Source of the DNA: RGIG8785 sp045655245
GTDB lineage: Bacteria; Bacillota; Clostridia; RGIG8785
Length of the DNA: 39,904 nucleotides
Direction: 5' to 3'
NCBI GenBank assembly: GCA_045655245.1
Contig: JAZOOX010000029.1
Location: 1 to 39,904, forward strand
Both the position numbers and the translations under genes were made by a program. How positions within the stretch are numbered: position 1 is the stretch's first letter; every line of letters begins with the position of its first letter. Below are positions 16,527 to 24,438 of the stretch, piece by piece. The notes below the pieces were generated by a model. The model was not told where the DNA came from. It saw nothing but the letters and a program-made list of their open reading frames with translations, and did not search any database.

Positions 16527-18586
16527 TGAAAAACCTGCTTACCCAACCCGTTACGGCACTGCCGAATATCGGTGACCGTCGCGGCAGTTTGTTTGAAAAA
16601 CTGGGCATCCGCGCCATTGGCGACCTGCTGGAGTATTTCCCCCGCGGGTACGAGGACCGCACACAGTTTTCGTCCATTGGGTTGTTAAAAGACGGTGACA
16701 AGGTGAGCGTTGATGCGGTGGTTACTGCCCCCGCAACGCCGATCCGTGCCCGTAACGGGCTTCAGATGCATCAGGTGACCGTTTCGGATGGAAGCGGTAC
16801 CCTGAACTTAATATTCTTTAACAGTCCCTTCGCCGCGAAACGCTTGTGCCGCGGCGAAAGGTATTTATTCTACGGAAAGGTCAGTGTGATGGGTGGACGG
16901 AAACGGATGACCAACCCCGTTTGCGAACCGTCCCTGGATGACCCGAAACAGGCGGGGCGGATCATGCCCCTGTACCCCCTGACCGCAGGGCTTAGCCAAT
17001 GGAACCTCCAAAACGCTGTGAAAGACACTCTGGAACGGCTGGACGAGGCGATTCCGGACCCCCTGCCTTCCCCGTTGCGGGTCAAGTATAACCTGCCCCG
17101 CATCCACTTTGCGTTGCAAAACATTCACTTCCCCGAAAACGGGGACAGTTTAAACCGCGCCCGTCGACGGCTGGTTTTTGAAGAGCTGTTGCTCCTGAAA
17201 ATCGGTCTGTCCCAACTGAAAAAGGGACGGCGGGGGGAGACGGACATCCGCATCCCCAAAGCCCCGCGGCTGGCCGATTTGGCAAAGGCGCTGGGGTTTA
17301 CATTAACGGGTGCGCAAAAACGCGCCCTGCAGGACATCTTTGCCGACTTAAACCGCTCGACCCCCATGAACCGACTGGTGCAGGGGGACGTGGGCTGCGG
17401 TAAGACGGCGGTGGCACTCTTTGCCATGTTTGCCGCTACCGAGGCAGGGTACCAGACCGCTATGATGGCACCCACCGAAATCCTGGCGCGGCAACACGCC
17501 GAATTCTTTGATAAAATGCTTTCGCCTTTCGGCGTTCGTACCCTGCTCCTGACCGGTCACCTCACCGCCGCCGAAAAGCGCAACGCCTTAAAGGCGATTG
17601 CCGACGGTGATGCACAGGTGATTATCGGCACCCATGCCGTGATTCAGGAAGACGTGGTTTACCAAAACCTGGGCCTTGTGGTCACCGACGAGCAACACCG
17701 CTTTGGTGTCTCCCAACGTGCCGCCCTTTCCCAAAAGGGGAAGGAACCCCACACTTTGGTTATGAGCGCTACGCCCATTCCCCGCACACTGGCGCTGTTG
17801 CTTTACGGGGACTTGGACTTATCGGTGATTGACGAGCTTCCTCCCAACCGCAAACCGATCCGCACCATTCTGGCAGACGAGACGTTGCGGGACCGGGTTT
17901 GGGGGTTTGTGAAGAAAACGGCGGCGCAAGGGCGGCAGGTTTATGTGGTCTGTCCCATGGTCTCCGAAACGGGGGAGGAGGACTTAAAGTCTGCCAAAGA
18001 GCTGTACCGGAGGCTCTCCCACGAGGTGTTCCCCGACCTGCGTGTGGGGTTGCTCTACGGCAAGCAGAAAGCTGCCGAGAAGCAGGAGCAGATCCGCGCT
18101 TTCACCGCAGGGGAGACCGACCTTTTGGTATCGACTACCGTGGTGGAGGTAGGGGTAAACGTCCCCAACGCCACCTTAATGATCGTTGAAAACGCCGAGC
18201 GGTTTGGCTTGTCCCAGCTGCACCAGTTGCGGGGACGTGTCGGCCGCGGAGGGGACGAGTCTTTTTGTATTCTCTTCTCGGAAAGCGGAAGCGCACGGGA
18301 ACGGCTGCAGATTTTAGCCGAAAGCAACGACGGGTTTAAGGTCTCGGAACGGGACTTGGAACTCCGCGGCCCCGGCGATTTTTTCGGCACCCGTCAACAC
18401 GGCGCCATGGAGTTTAAACTGGCGGATCTGACCCTGGACCGCAAGGTTTTTGAACAGGTGTTGGAAGCCGAAAAGGAACTCCTTTCTGCCGACCCCGAAC
18501 TGCGAATGGAAGAACACCGGCTCCTGCGGGAGGAAGTAGTGGAAAAATTCGCCAAAATGGGACAAAATCAGATTGTTTTCAATTAG
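16526..18586 (+). CDS. recG: ATP-dependent DNA helicase RecG
   Basis: Branched-DNA helicase that reverses stalled replication forks. The 686-residue product has an N-terminal wedge (OB) domain containing GIRAIGDLLEYFPRGYEDR, then helicase motifs: motif I VQGDVGCGKTAVAL (~290), Ia MAPTEILARQHAEFF, II VVTDEQHRFGV, III VMSATPIPRTLAL, IV/V LLVSTTVVEVGVNVPNATLM and VI QLRGRVGRG. It ends in the RecG C-terminal hook, including RDLELRGPGDFFGTRQHG. ATG 16526 overlaps the fakA TAA; the frame open from 16481 is overlap. A separate promoter precedes the next gene, so recG ends this operon. Confidence 0.97.
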   Translation: MKNLLTQPVTALPNIGDRRGSLFEKLGIRAIGDLLEYFPRGYEDRTQFSSIGLLKDGDKVSVDAVVTAPATPIRARNGLQMHQVTVSDGSGTLNLIFFNSPFAAKRLCRGERYLFYGKVSVMGGRKRMTNPVCEPSLDDPKQAGRIMPLYPLTAGLSQWNLQNAVKDTLERLDEAIPDPLPSPLRVKYNLPRIHFALQNIHFPENGDSLNRARRRLVFEELLLLKIGLSQLKKGRRGETDIRIPKAPRLADLAKALGFTLTGAQKRALQDIFADLNRSTPMNRLVQGDVGCGKTAVALFAMFAATEAGYQTAMMAPTEILARQHAEFFDKMLSPFGVRTLLLTGHLTAAEKRNALKAIADGDAQVIIGTHAVIQEDVVYQNLGLVVTDEQHRFGVSQRAALSQKGKEPHTLVMSATPIPRTLALLLYGDLDLSVIDELPPNRKPIRTILADETLRDRVWGFVKKTAAQGRQVYVVCPMVSETGEEDLKSAKELYRRLSHEVFPDLRVGLLYGKQKAAEKQEQIRAFTAGETDLLVSTTVVEVGVNVPNATLMIVENAERFGLSQLHQLRGRVGRGGDESFCILFSESGSARERLQILAESNDGFKVSERDLELRGPGDFFGTRQHGAMEFKLADLTLDRKVFEQVLEAEKELLSADPELRMEEHRLLREEVVEKFAKMGQNQIVFN

Positions 18587-18589
18587 TGC

Positions 18590-18618
18590 TTGACTTTTCG
18601 GCCATAACTTTATAAAAT
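18590..18618 (+). promoter_or_regulatory. Promoter of the rsmD-coaD unit
   Basis: TTGACT (18590-18595), a 17-nt spacer and TAAAAT (18613-18618) sit in the 48-bp gap after recG. Confidence 0.65.
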
Positions 18619-18634
18619 AGAATGGAGTGGAGAT

Positions 18635-19183
18635 GTGCGAGTTGTTTCAGGAACGGCACGGGGGAGGTCACTGATGACTTTAGAGGGGTTGGACACCCGT
18701 CCTACCACCGACCGTGTGAAAGAATCGGTTTTCAACATCATCCAGTTTGAAATTTACGGCAAAAGGGTTTTAGACCTCTTTGCGGGGAGCGGTGCGCTGG
18801 GCATCGAAGCCATCTCCCGCGGGGCGTCCCACGCCACCTTCGTCGACGCCAACCGCGCCGCCTGCGAGGTGGTACGGAAGAACCTGAACCACACCCGTCT
18901 GGAGGAACAGGCGACGGTGGTGCAGGGTACATACGACGGTTTTTTGCAATCCGCCAAAACCCCTTTTGACCTGGTTTTTTTAGACCCGCCCTATGCGTCC
19001 GATTTTGCGGCAAACGCCGTGGGACTGCTGAAAACGCGGGGACTGCTTGCCGACGGTGCGGTGGTGGTGGTCGAGCATGACCGACCCCTGACCGACCCCG
19101 TTTACAACGGGTTTTCGAAAAAGGAGTACCGCTACGGCAAAACCTTTGTCACCTTCTTGCGAAACGAGGGAACCAGCCTATGA
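18635..19183 (+). CDS. rsmD: 16S rRNA (guanine966-N2)-methyltransferase
   Basis: SAM-dependent methyltransferase modifying G966 of 16S rRNA. The 182-residue protein begins with RVVSGTARGRSL and RPTTDRVKESVFNII, then VLDLFAGSGALGIEAISRGA (SAM motif I), FVDANRAA and FLDPPYASDF, the DPPY catalytic motif of N-methyltransferases. The start is GTG 18635 with GGAGTGGAG upstream; it fits the family N terminus and no in-frame ATG is near. It overlaps coaD by 4 nt (ATGA), the widespread rsmD-coaD pairing. Confidence 0.94.
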   Translation: MRVVSGTARGRSLMTLEGLDTRPTTDRVKESVFNIIQFEIYGKRVLDLFAGSGALGIEAISRGASHATFVDANRAACEVVRKNLNHTRLEEQATVVQGTYDGFLQSAKTPFDLVFLDPPYASDFAANAVGLLKTRGLLADGAVVVVEHDRPLTDPVYNGFSKKEYRYGKTFVTFLRNEGTSL

Positions 19184-19668
19184 AAATCGCCGTTTATCCC
19201 GGCACCTTTGACCCGTGTACCAACGGACACTTAAGCATCATCCGACGGACGGCGGAAGTATTTGATCGGGTGTATGTTGCCATCCTTAACAACAGCACCA
19301 AAAAACCGCTCTTTTCCTTAGAAGAACGGATGGACTTTTTAAAACGGATTACGGCCGACCTGCCCAACGTGGAGATCGAGTCCTTTTCGGGGATGCTGAT
19401 TGACTATGTTCACCAAAAAGATGCGCAGGTCATCATCCGCGGCCTCCGCGCTGTGTCCGATTTCGAGTACGAGTTCCAGATGGCGCTGACCAACCGTAAA
19501 CTGGCACCCGATGTGGAAACCCTGTTTATGGCCACCGAAGCGCACTATTCTTACCTTAGTTCCAGTATTGTCAAGGAAGTTGCCGCCCTGGGCGGATGCC
19601 TCGATGATTTGGTTCCCGAGGAGATTCGGGAAGATATTTTACAAAAAACAAAGAAGATGGGGGATTAA
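19180..19668 (+). CDS. coaD: Phosphopantetheine adenylyltransferase
   Basis: Penultimate step of coenzyme A synthesis: 4'-phosphopantetheine + ATP to dephospho-CoA. The 162-residue protein has the nucleotidyltransferase motif YPGTFDPCTNGHLSIIRR (residues ~5-22, T/HxGH type), IRGLRAVSDFEYEFQMALTNR and the C-terminal YSYLSSSIVKEVAALGG containing the ISSSxxR-type motif with K replacing R, a common variant. Normal length. Starts within the rsmD stop region and is 4 nt from the next gene, so the three are co-translated. Confidence 0.96.
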   Translation: MKIAVYPGTFDPCTNGHLSIIRRTAEVFDRVYVAILNNSTKKPLFSLEERMDFLKRITADLPNVEIESFSGMLIDYVHQKDAQVIIRGLRAVSDFEYEFQMALTNRKLAPDVETLFMATEAHYSYLSSSIVKEVAALGGCLDDLVPEEIREDILQKTKKMGD

Positions 19669-19672
19669 TATT

Positions 19673-20116
19673 ATGATGGAAGTACTGAATATCATTGATG
19701 AAATGGAAGACATCATAGACGACGCCGCAAAAGTACCCTTCGCAGGAAAGTGCATGGTCGACAAGGGCGACCTTTTGGAACTGATCGAAGAGCTTCGCCT
19801 GAAATTGCCCGAAGACTTAAAGCAGGCAAAGTGGGTAACCGACGAGCGTCAGCGCATCTTGGCCGAAGCACAAAAGGAAGCGGAAGCCATCATTAAGGGT
19901 GCCGAGGAAAAGACGATCGCCATGATTAACGAGCACGAAATCACCCGTCAGGCAACCGAAAAGGCAAACGAGATCATGGAGCGGGAAAAGAACAACGCCA
20001 TCACCATGCGTCAGGGTACCAAGTCCTATGTGGACAGCGTATTGGACGATTTGGAAAAGAACCTGACCCGTATGCTGGAAGAGGTTCACAAAAACCGTCG
20101 CGATATCCGCAAATAA
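19673..20116 (+). CDS. Small coiled-coil protein of unknown function, ATP-synthase-b-like composition
   Basis: Encodes 147 residues starting MMEVLNIIDEMEDIIDDAAK. The central and C-terminal part (~50-145) is almost entirely charged helix rich in A, E, K and Q (AEAQKEAEAIIKGAEEKT), resembling the coiled coil of ATP synthase b subunits or DivIVA-like proteins, without a membrane anchor. ATG 19673 and ATG 19676 are both possible; the longer upstream frame overlaps coaD. Similar proteins are known directly downstream of coaD in Clostridia, often labelled ATPase, but I see no nucleotide-binding motif. Function not assigned. A strong terminator follows. Confidence 0.7.
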   Translation: MMEVLNIIDEMEDIIDDAAKVPFAGKCMVDKGDLLELIEELRLKLPEDLKQAKWVTDERQRILAEAQKEAEAIIKGAEEKTIAMINEHEITRQATEKANEIMEREKNNAITMRQGTKSYVDSVLDDLEKNLTRMLEEVHKNRRDIRK

Positions 20117-20129
20117 GGGATGCCCACCG

Positions 20130-20175
20130 AAAAGCAAACAGAGTGCAGAATTTCTGTGTTTTGTTTGCTTTTTTT
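20130..20175 (+). terminator. Intrinsic terminator after the rsmD operon
   Basis: AAAAGCAAAC (20130-20139) pairs perfectly with GTTTGCTTTT (20163-20172), and inner bases continue the stem partly (CAG/CTG). A run of seven T ends at 20175. Confidence 0.85.
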
Positions 20176-20208
20176 GAATATCCTACAACAAAATCAAAAA
20201 ATCGTCTA

Positions 20209-20237
20209 AAGACAAGACCGACACTTTTGTGTATAAT
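20209..20237 (+). promoter_or_regulatory. Probable promoter of the GH95 unit
   Basis: TATAAT (20232-20237) lies 20 bp before ATG 20257. The -35 position (AAGACA, 20209-20214) matches consensus only at four bases, so the unit may be weakly expressed or need an activator. Confidence 0.5.
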
Positions 20238-20256
20238 GAAGAAAAAGGGGGATTTT

Positions 20257-22551
20257 ATGATGATGCGAATGTTTTATAACAGCACTTGCGAAGAATGGTT
20301 AAACGGCTTACCCATCGGTAACGGCCGTTTGGCGGCAATGGTCTGCAACGGCGAAAAAGCCGATCTGTTTCATATGAACCACGAATGGCTGTGGCGGGGT
20401 ACCAAAGAAGCCCGGGACCGTCATGCGGATAAGGTGGCAGAACACCTGCCCGAGATCCGCAGACTCCTGGCAAACGGTGAGGTCCGCGAAGGTACCATCC
20501 GTGCCAACAACTTCTTTGGCGGTGGCGGTTGGCAGGCAGGGAAACACTATCCCGAGGACTACGAAGGCCGTACACCCCATCAGGCACGGCTGGACAACTA
20601 CCAACCCGCCGGCACCCTGGTTGCCACTTTTGACCTGCCTCAGACCTTGAAGGAACGGGCTCTGGATTTGGAAAACGGTTTGGTGACCGATGTCCGCACC
20701 GTAGACGGCGGGGAAATCAGGGGCGAACACCACGCCAACTGCGTCTGCAACCTGCTGTCCTATCATTGGACATCGGAACAGCCTTTCGGGATGACTTTTA
20801 CCTACACCCGCGAGGACGATCCCGACTCTGACTTTTCTTTTACCTTTGAAGAAAATATCATGTACTACCGTTGCGCCTTCCACGGCGGACAGCAGTTCAT
20901 TGTTAAAATGATTATCGATACCGACGGCAAACTCTGTCCCAAGGACACCGAAATGTCGGTGGAAAATGCAACTTCCATCCGTGTTATTACCGACATCGGC
21001 GTTTTGGAAACGGGCCTGGAAGAAGAACTCGCCCGTCAAACGGTTCCCTGCGATTGGGCCAAGTCCCGTCTGGAGCATTGCAACAAGTTTGCTTCCACCA
21101 TGTCCCGTGTGGAATTTGCCTTAGATACCGACCCCGCTCTGGAAAACATCCCTGTAGACCAACGCCTGGCGCGGTTAAAAGCAGGGGAAAAGGACGACGG
21201 GCTGGTAAACCTGTACTTCCAGTTCGGCCGTTACCTGCTGATGGCATCCTGCATCTGCGGTGACCTGCCTGCCAACCTCCAGGGCAAGTGGAACATCAAC
21301 CTGATCCCTGCCTGGAATTGCGACTACCATCTGGACATCAACCTGCAGATGAACTACTGGGCGGCAGAACGTACCGGAATGGGTGCTTGTATTCCCGCAC
21401 TGGTCAAGTGGCTGGAACGGATCCGTGAAAACGGTCGTGAAGCGGCACAAAACCTCTACGGCTGCCGCGGCTTCTATATCCCGCTGTCCAGCGACGCCTG
21501 GGCATCCACCTCCCCCGAGGCTTGGGGCTATGGGGTATGGATCAGCGGTGCTGCCTGGCTGGGCGAGCATTTGTGGTGGCATTGGCGTTACAGCGGTGAC
21601 CGCACCTTCTTAAAGGATGTGACCTATCCCTACTTCGCCGAACTCACCGAGTTCTACGAGGACTATATGTTCGAGGGCAAGGACGGCAAGTTGGTGATCA
21701 GCCCCAGTCAATCTCCCGAACACTTCTTCCGCGAAGTTGCGGATATCTATACCGTCGGCATTTGCGAAAACGCTGCCATGGACGTACAGATGGCCTATAA
21801 CACCTTCCGCTACGCCATTGCAGGGGCAGAAGCTCTGGGCGTAGACGCTGACAAGGTAGAACGCTGGAAAGAACTGCAATCCAAGCTCCCCGACTTTAAA
21901 ATCGGCTCGGACGGACGGCTTTTGGAATGGGGCGAGGAGCGTGACGAGTGGGAGCCGACCCATCGCCATCTGTCCCACCTTTACGGGGCATATCCCTCCG
22001 ACCTGTTTACCCCCGCAACCCGTCCCGCCCAGTACGAAGCTTGTATCAAGTCCCTGGAAGTCCGCACCAACCGCGATTTCACTGCAGGCGGTTGGGGACA
22101 GGCGTGGGCATCCTGCCTGTGGGCACGGTTCGGTGAGGCAGAGAAGTTTTATCGTGATTTCTTCGGTCTCGTCCGCGACTTCTCCAGTAACTCGTTGCTC
22201 GACCTGCACGTAAACCCCTTCAAGACCTTAGAGGGGTATAACATCAAAGAGGACTGGCTTTTCCAGATCGACGGCAATTTCGGCGCTATCGCCGCTGTCA
22301 TCGAAGCGCTGTGCGGCTATTTTGACGAGGAGGTACACCCCTTGCGCGCCCTGCCCGAGTCCTGGCAGACGGGTCGCCTGCGCGGCATCCGCGTCCCCGG
22401 CGGTCACGACATTGATATGGCGTGGGAGAAGGGCAAACTGACCGCCCTCTCGGTCCGCTTGGGCTATGAAGAGACTTTAAATATCCGCTTCCCCGACGGC
22501 GAACGTGTCACCGTCAGCGGTAGCGCAGGAGAGGTGAAAACCATTATATGA
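20257..22551 (+). CDS. Glycoside hydrolase family 95 (alpha-L-fucosidase / alpha-L-galactosidase type)
   Basis: Inverting glycosidase expected to remove terminal L-fucose (or L-galactose) from glycans. The 764 residues open with the family motif EEWLNGLPIGNGRLAAMV. The catalytic (alpha/alpha)6 barrel shows DINLQMNYW (~361-368), SPSQSPE with Glu ~488, matching the general acid, and QIDGNFG with Asp ~672, matching the base-activating aspartate of characterised GH95. There is no signal peptide, so it probably acts in the cytoplasm on imported oligosaccharides. ATG 20257 follows AAGGGGG; two more ATGs follow at once. Its stop overlaps the beta-lactamase-fold gene by 4 nt. The position that reads Asn in the NxN of known fucosidases is Asp here, so substrate is uncertain. 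Confidence 0.9.
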   Translation: MMMRMFYNSTCEEWLNGLPIGNGRLAAMVCNGEKADLFHMNHEWLWRGTKEARDRHADKVAEHLPEIRRLLANGEVREGTIRANNFFGGGGWQAGKHYPEDYEGRTPHQARLDNYQPAGTLVATFDLPQTLKERALDLENGLVTDVRTVDGGEIRGEHHANCVCNLLSYHWTSEQPFGMTFTYTREDDPDSDFSFTFEENIMYYRCAFHGGQQFIVKMIIDTDGKLCPKDTEMSVENATSIRVITDIGVLETGLEEELARQTVPCDWAKSRLEHCNKFASTMSRVEFALDTDPALENIPVDQRLARLKAGEKDDGLVNLYFQFGRYLLMASCICGDLPANLQGKWNINLIPAWNCDYHLDINLQMNYWAAERTGMGACIPALVKWLERIRENGREAAQNLYGCRGFYIPLSSDAWASTSPEAWGYGVWISGAAWLGEHLWWHWRYSGDRTFLKDVTYPYFAELTEFYEDYMFEGKDGKLVISPSQSPEHFFREVADIYTVGICENAAMDVQMAYNTFRYAIAGAEALGVDADKVERWKELQSKLPDFKIGSDGRLLEWGEERDEWEPTHRHLSHLYGAYPSDLFTPATRPAQYEACIKSLEVRTNRDFTAGGWGQAWASCLWARFGEAEKFYRDFFGLVRDFSSNSLLDLHVNPFKTLEGYNIKEDWLFQIDGNFGAIAAVIEALCGYFDEEVHPLRALPESWQTGRLRGIRVPGGHDIDMAWEKGKLTALSVRLGYEETLNIRFPDGERVTVSGSAGEVKTII

Positions 22552-23684
22552 GTTTTGAACGGCTCACCGAATTTTTAGACGGGATCAGCCGTCGCTGGGA
22601 TGTTCCGTGGTGCGACTGTGTGGTTTATCATCACCATAAACCCGTCTACCGCCACGCCGCGGGTCTGGACGATCGGGAAGCGGGGACGCCTGTAAAGGGC
22701 GACGCCTTTTTCTACCTGTATTCTGCCAGTAAGCCCATTACCTGTGCCACGGCACTGACGCTTTTGGAGGACGGGCATTTTATGCTCTACACCCCTGTGT
22801 CCGAGTTTATTCCCGCCTTTGCGCACACCCCCGTACTGAAGGAGGTGGAGCCCGGTCGTTACGAGCCTTGCAAGGCGGAACGGGAAATCACCATAAGGGA
22901 TCTGTTCACCATGCGCAGCGGGTTGGACTATAACCTGCACGCCCCCGCCATTCAAGAGGTGATTGAACGGACCGACGGACGGGCGCCCACTTTAGAGGTG
23001 GTTCGTGCTTTGGCGAAGGAGCCTTTGAACTTTGAACCGGGGAGTAACTTCCGCTATAGTCTGTCCCACGATGTGCTGGGCGGTGTGATAGAAGCCGTCA
23101 CAGGCAAAAAACTGGGTCAGTACATGCGGGAACGGATTTTCGACCCCTTGGGCATGACACATACGGGGTTCAAGCCTGACGATTATATGCAGGCGCGGTT
23201 TGCCAAACAATACTGTTACCGCAGTGCCGACAACACCTGCCAACCCGAGCCGCAACGGTGTGCCTATCAACTGGGCACCGAATACGAAAGCGGCGGCGCT
23301 GGGCTGATTTCGTCGGTGGACGAGTACATCCTCTTTGCCGAAGCCATGTGCAACGGCGGCGTTGGATTAAACGGAGAGCGGATCCTGTCTGCCCGTACCA
23401 TTGACCTGATGCGCACGGACACGCTGCCCGACCATCAAAAGGAGCAGCAGTTCGGCCGCCCCGGCTACGGTTACGGACTTGGTGTGTGTACCCACGTCAA
23501 CCCGTCTTTAAGCGGGTCGCTGACCGCAGTGGGCGAGTTTGGGTGGGACGGCGCGGCAGGTTGCCTGATGTCGGTGGACCCCCAACGGGAAATTTCCATT
23601 TTCTATGCCCAACAGGCATTGGGAAGCCCCTTCCCGTATTACCATCGGTTGCTGACCAACATTGTGCACCGTTCGTTGCATTAA
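22548..23684 (+). CDS. Serine hydrolase of the class C beta-lactamase / penicillin-binding-protein fold
   Basis: 378 residues with the serine beta-lactamase-like fold. SASK (Ser59-Lys62) provides the catalytic S-x-x-K, RYSLSHDVLG gives the tyrosine motif (Y-S-x), and FGWDGAAG stands in for the K-T-G/H-x-G strand. LFTMRSGLDY and ERIFDPLGMTHTGF are typical of the family. There is no signal peptide or lipobox, so it is likely a cytoplasmic esterase/amidase rather than a secreted antibiotic-resistance enzyme. It overlaps the GH95 gene by ATGA and shares its transcript, suggesting a role in the same glycan or conjugate pathway, for example deacylation (inference). Resistance is not supported by context. 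Confidence 0.85.
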   Translation: MSFERLTEFLDGISRRWDVPWCDCVVYHHHKPVYRHAAGLDDREAGTPVKGDAFFYLYSASKPITCATALTLLEDGHFMLYTPVSEFIPAFAHTPVLKEVEPGRYEPCKAEREITIRDLFTMRSGLDYNLHAPAIQEVIERTDGRAPTLEVVRALAKEPLNFEPGSNFRYSLSHDVLGGVIEAVTGKKLGQYMRERIFDPLGMTHTGFKPDDYMQARFAKQYCYRSADNTCQPEPQRCAYQLGTEYESGGAGLISSVDEYILFAEAMCNGGVGLNGERILSARTIDLMRTDTLPDHQKEQQFGRPGYGYGLGVCTHVNPSLSGSLTAVGEFGWDGAAGCLMSVDPQREISIFYAQQALGSPFPYYHRLLTNIVHRSLH

Positions 23685-23714
23685 AAAAGAGACCCCGCAG
23701 GGTCTCTTTTTTTT
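23685..23714. terminator. Bidirectional terminator
   Basis: AAAAAAGAGACCC pairs with GGGTCTCTTTTTT around a CGCA loop. A and T runs on both sides let it serve the serine hydrolase gene (+) and the convergent membrane protein gene (-). Confidence 0.9.
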
Positions 23715-23726
23715 GACTTTTTTCCG

Positions 23727-24266
23727 TTATTTCTTTAACGCCTTTTTCAGCGGGATCCAGACCAGGAAGGCCAGGACACTGCCGATGAGTGCGGCGCCGA
23801 TTTGTACCACGGTGTAGACGTTGGTTGCGGCGGCGACCATAGGTGCGGGCAGGTTGGGGAAGAGGGGGAATACCACCCACAACAGCAACGCCAGCATGAC
23901 CAGCCATTTAATGACCGAGCCGATGACCATGGCAAGTGCCATCTTAAAGTCGGGGGTATAGTCCTTTTTCTTCATAAAATACAGGGGCAGGATCATCAGG
24001 ATGTTGCCCAGCATAATGACGGGGACTAAGGTGTAACCGGTTGCGACCATCAAGGGCTGTTGTACCAAAAGCAGTGCGGTCACCGGCGCAATCACCGACA
24101 GTGCAATGCCCGAGGTCAAGCCAACGCCCATGGTTGCGATAAACAGAATCGCGTTAATGATGGGGCCGGTAATCCAGGGGGAGATGTTCTTCAGTACCTG
24201 CACGGCGAGCATCAGTGCCAACAGCAATGCGGTACGAGTCAAAATTTGTACGGGTTTTAACTTCAT
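23727..24266 (-). CDS. Integral membrane protein resembling an ECF transporter S component
   Basis: 179 residues with five or six hydrophobic helices and a basic C terminus (PLKKALKK). The N terminus RTALLLALMLAVQ followed by a Pro/Gly-rich loop and long helices resembles substrate-binding S components of energy-coupling factor vitamin transporters, which recruit a shared EcfAA'T module encoded elsewhere. The substrate cannot be read from the sequence; no riboswitch was recognised in the ~30-nt leader. Start ATG 24266 has GGAG upstream on the minus strand. It is transcribed alone from the promoter at 24304-24332 and has a perfect palindrome at the transcript start, suggesting repressor control. 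Confidence 0.65.
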   Translation of the reverse strand: MKLKPVQILTRTALLLALMLAVQVLKNISPWITGPIINAILFIATMGVGLTSGIALSVIAPVTALLLVQQPLMVATGYTLVPVIMLGNILMILPLYFMKKKDYTPDFKMALAMVIGSVIKWLVMLALLLWVVFPLFPNLPAPMVAAATNVYTVVQIGAALIGSVLAFLVWIPLKKALKK

Positions 24267-24286
24267 TTGTCATTCGCTCCTTTGTC

Positions 24287-24302
24287 AATTTGTTAACAAA
24301 TT
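24287..24302. promoter_or_regulatory. 16-bp perfect palindrome, candidate operator
   Basis: AATTTGTTAACAAATT reads the same on both strands and lies between the -10 box and ribosome binding site of the divergent membrane-protein gene, over the expected transcription start (~24297). This is a classic repressor position. The regulator is unknown. Confidence 0.55.
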
Positions 24303-24303
24303 T

Positions 24304-24332
24304 ATTATAGCACTCTAAAATCAGCTTTTCAA
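24304..24332 (-). promoter_or_regulatory. Promoter of the ECF-S-like gene
   Basis: On the minus strand TTGAAA (24332-24327), a 17-nt spacer ending in TGC and TATAAT (24309-24304) form a strong promoter with an extended -10. Confidence 0.8.
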
Positions 24333-24375
24333 CAGTTTTTTGAAGAAAAAATTAGTTCAATTCTGTTATTGGTAC

Positions 24376-24404
24376 TTTACAAGAAGACAAATTTGTTGTA
24401 TAAT
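24376..24404 (+). promoter_or_regulatory. Promoter of the SLH protein pair
   Basis: TTTACA (24376-24381), 17-nt spacer, TATAAT (24399-24404). The start codon lies 35 bp downstream after TAGGAGGAG. Confidence 0.75.
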
Positions 24405-24438
24405 ACCTTTGATGATGAAAAACATAGGAGGAGATACG

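Noticed and set aside
22548..23684. Antibiotic-resistance class C beta-lactamase
   Set aside because: No signal peptide, coupled to a glycosidase, and the third motif is GWDG rather than KTG.
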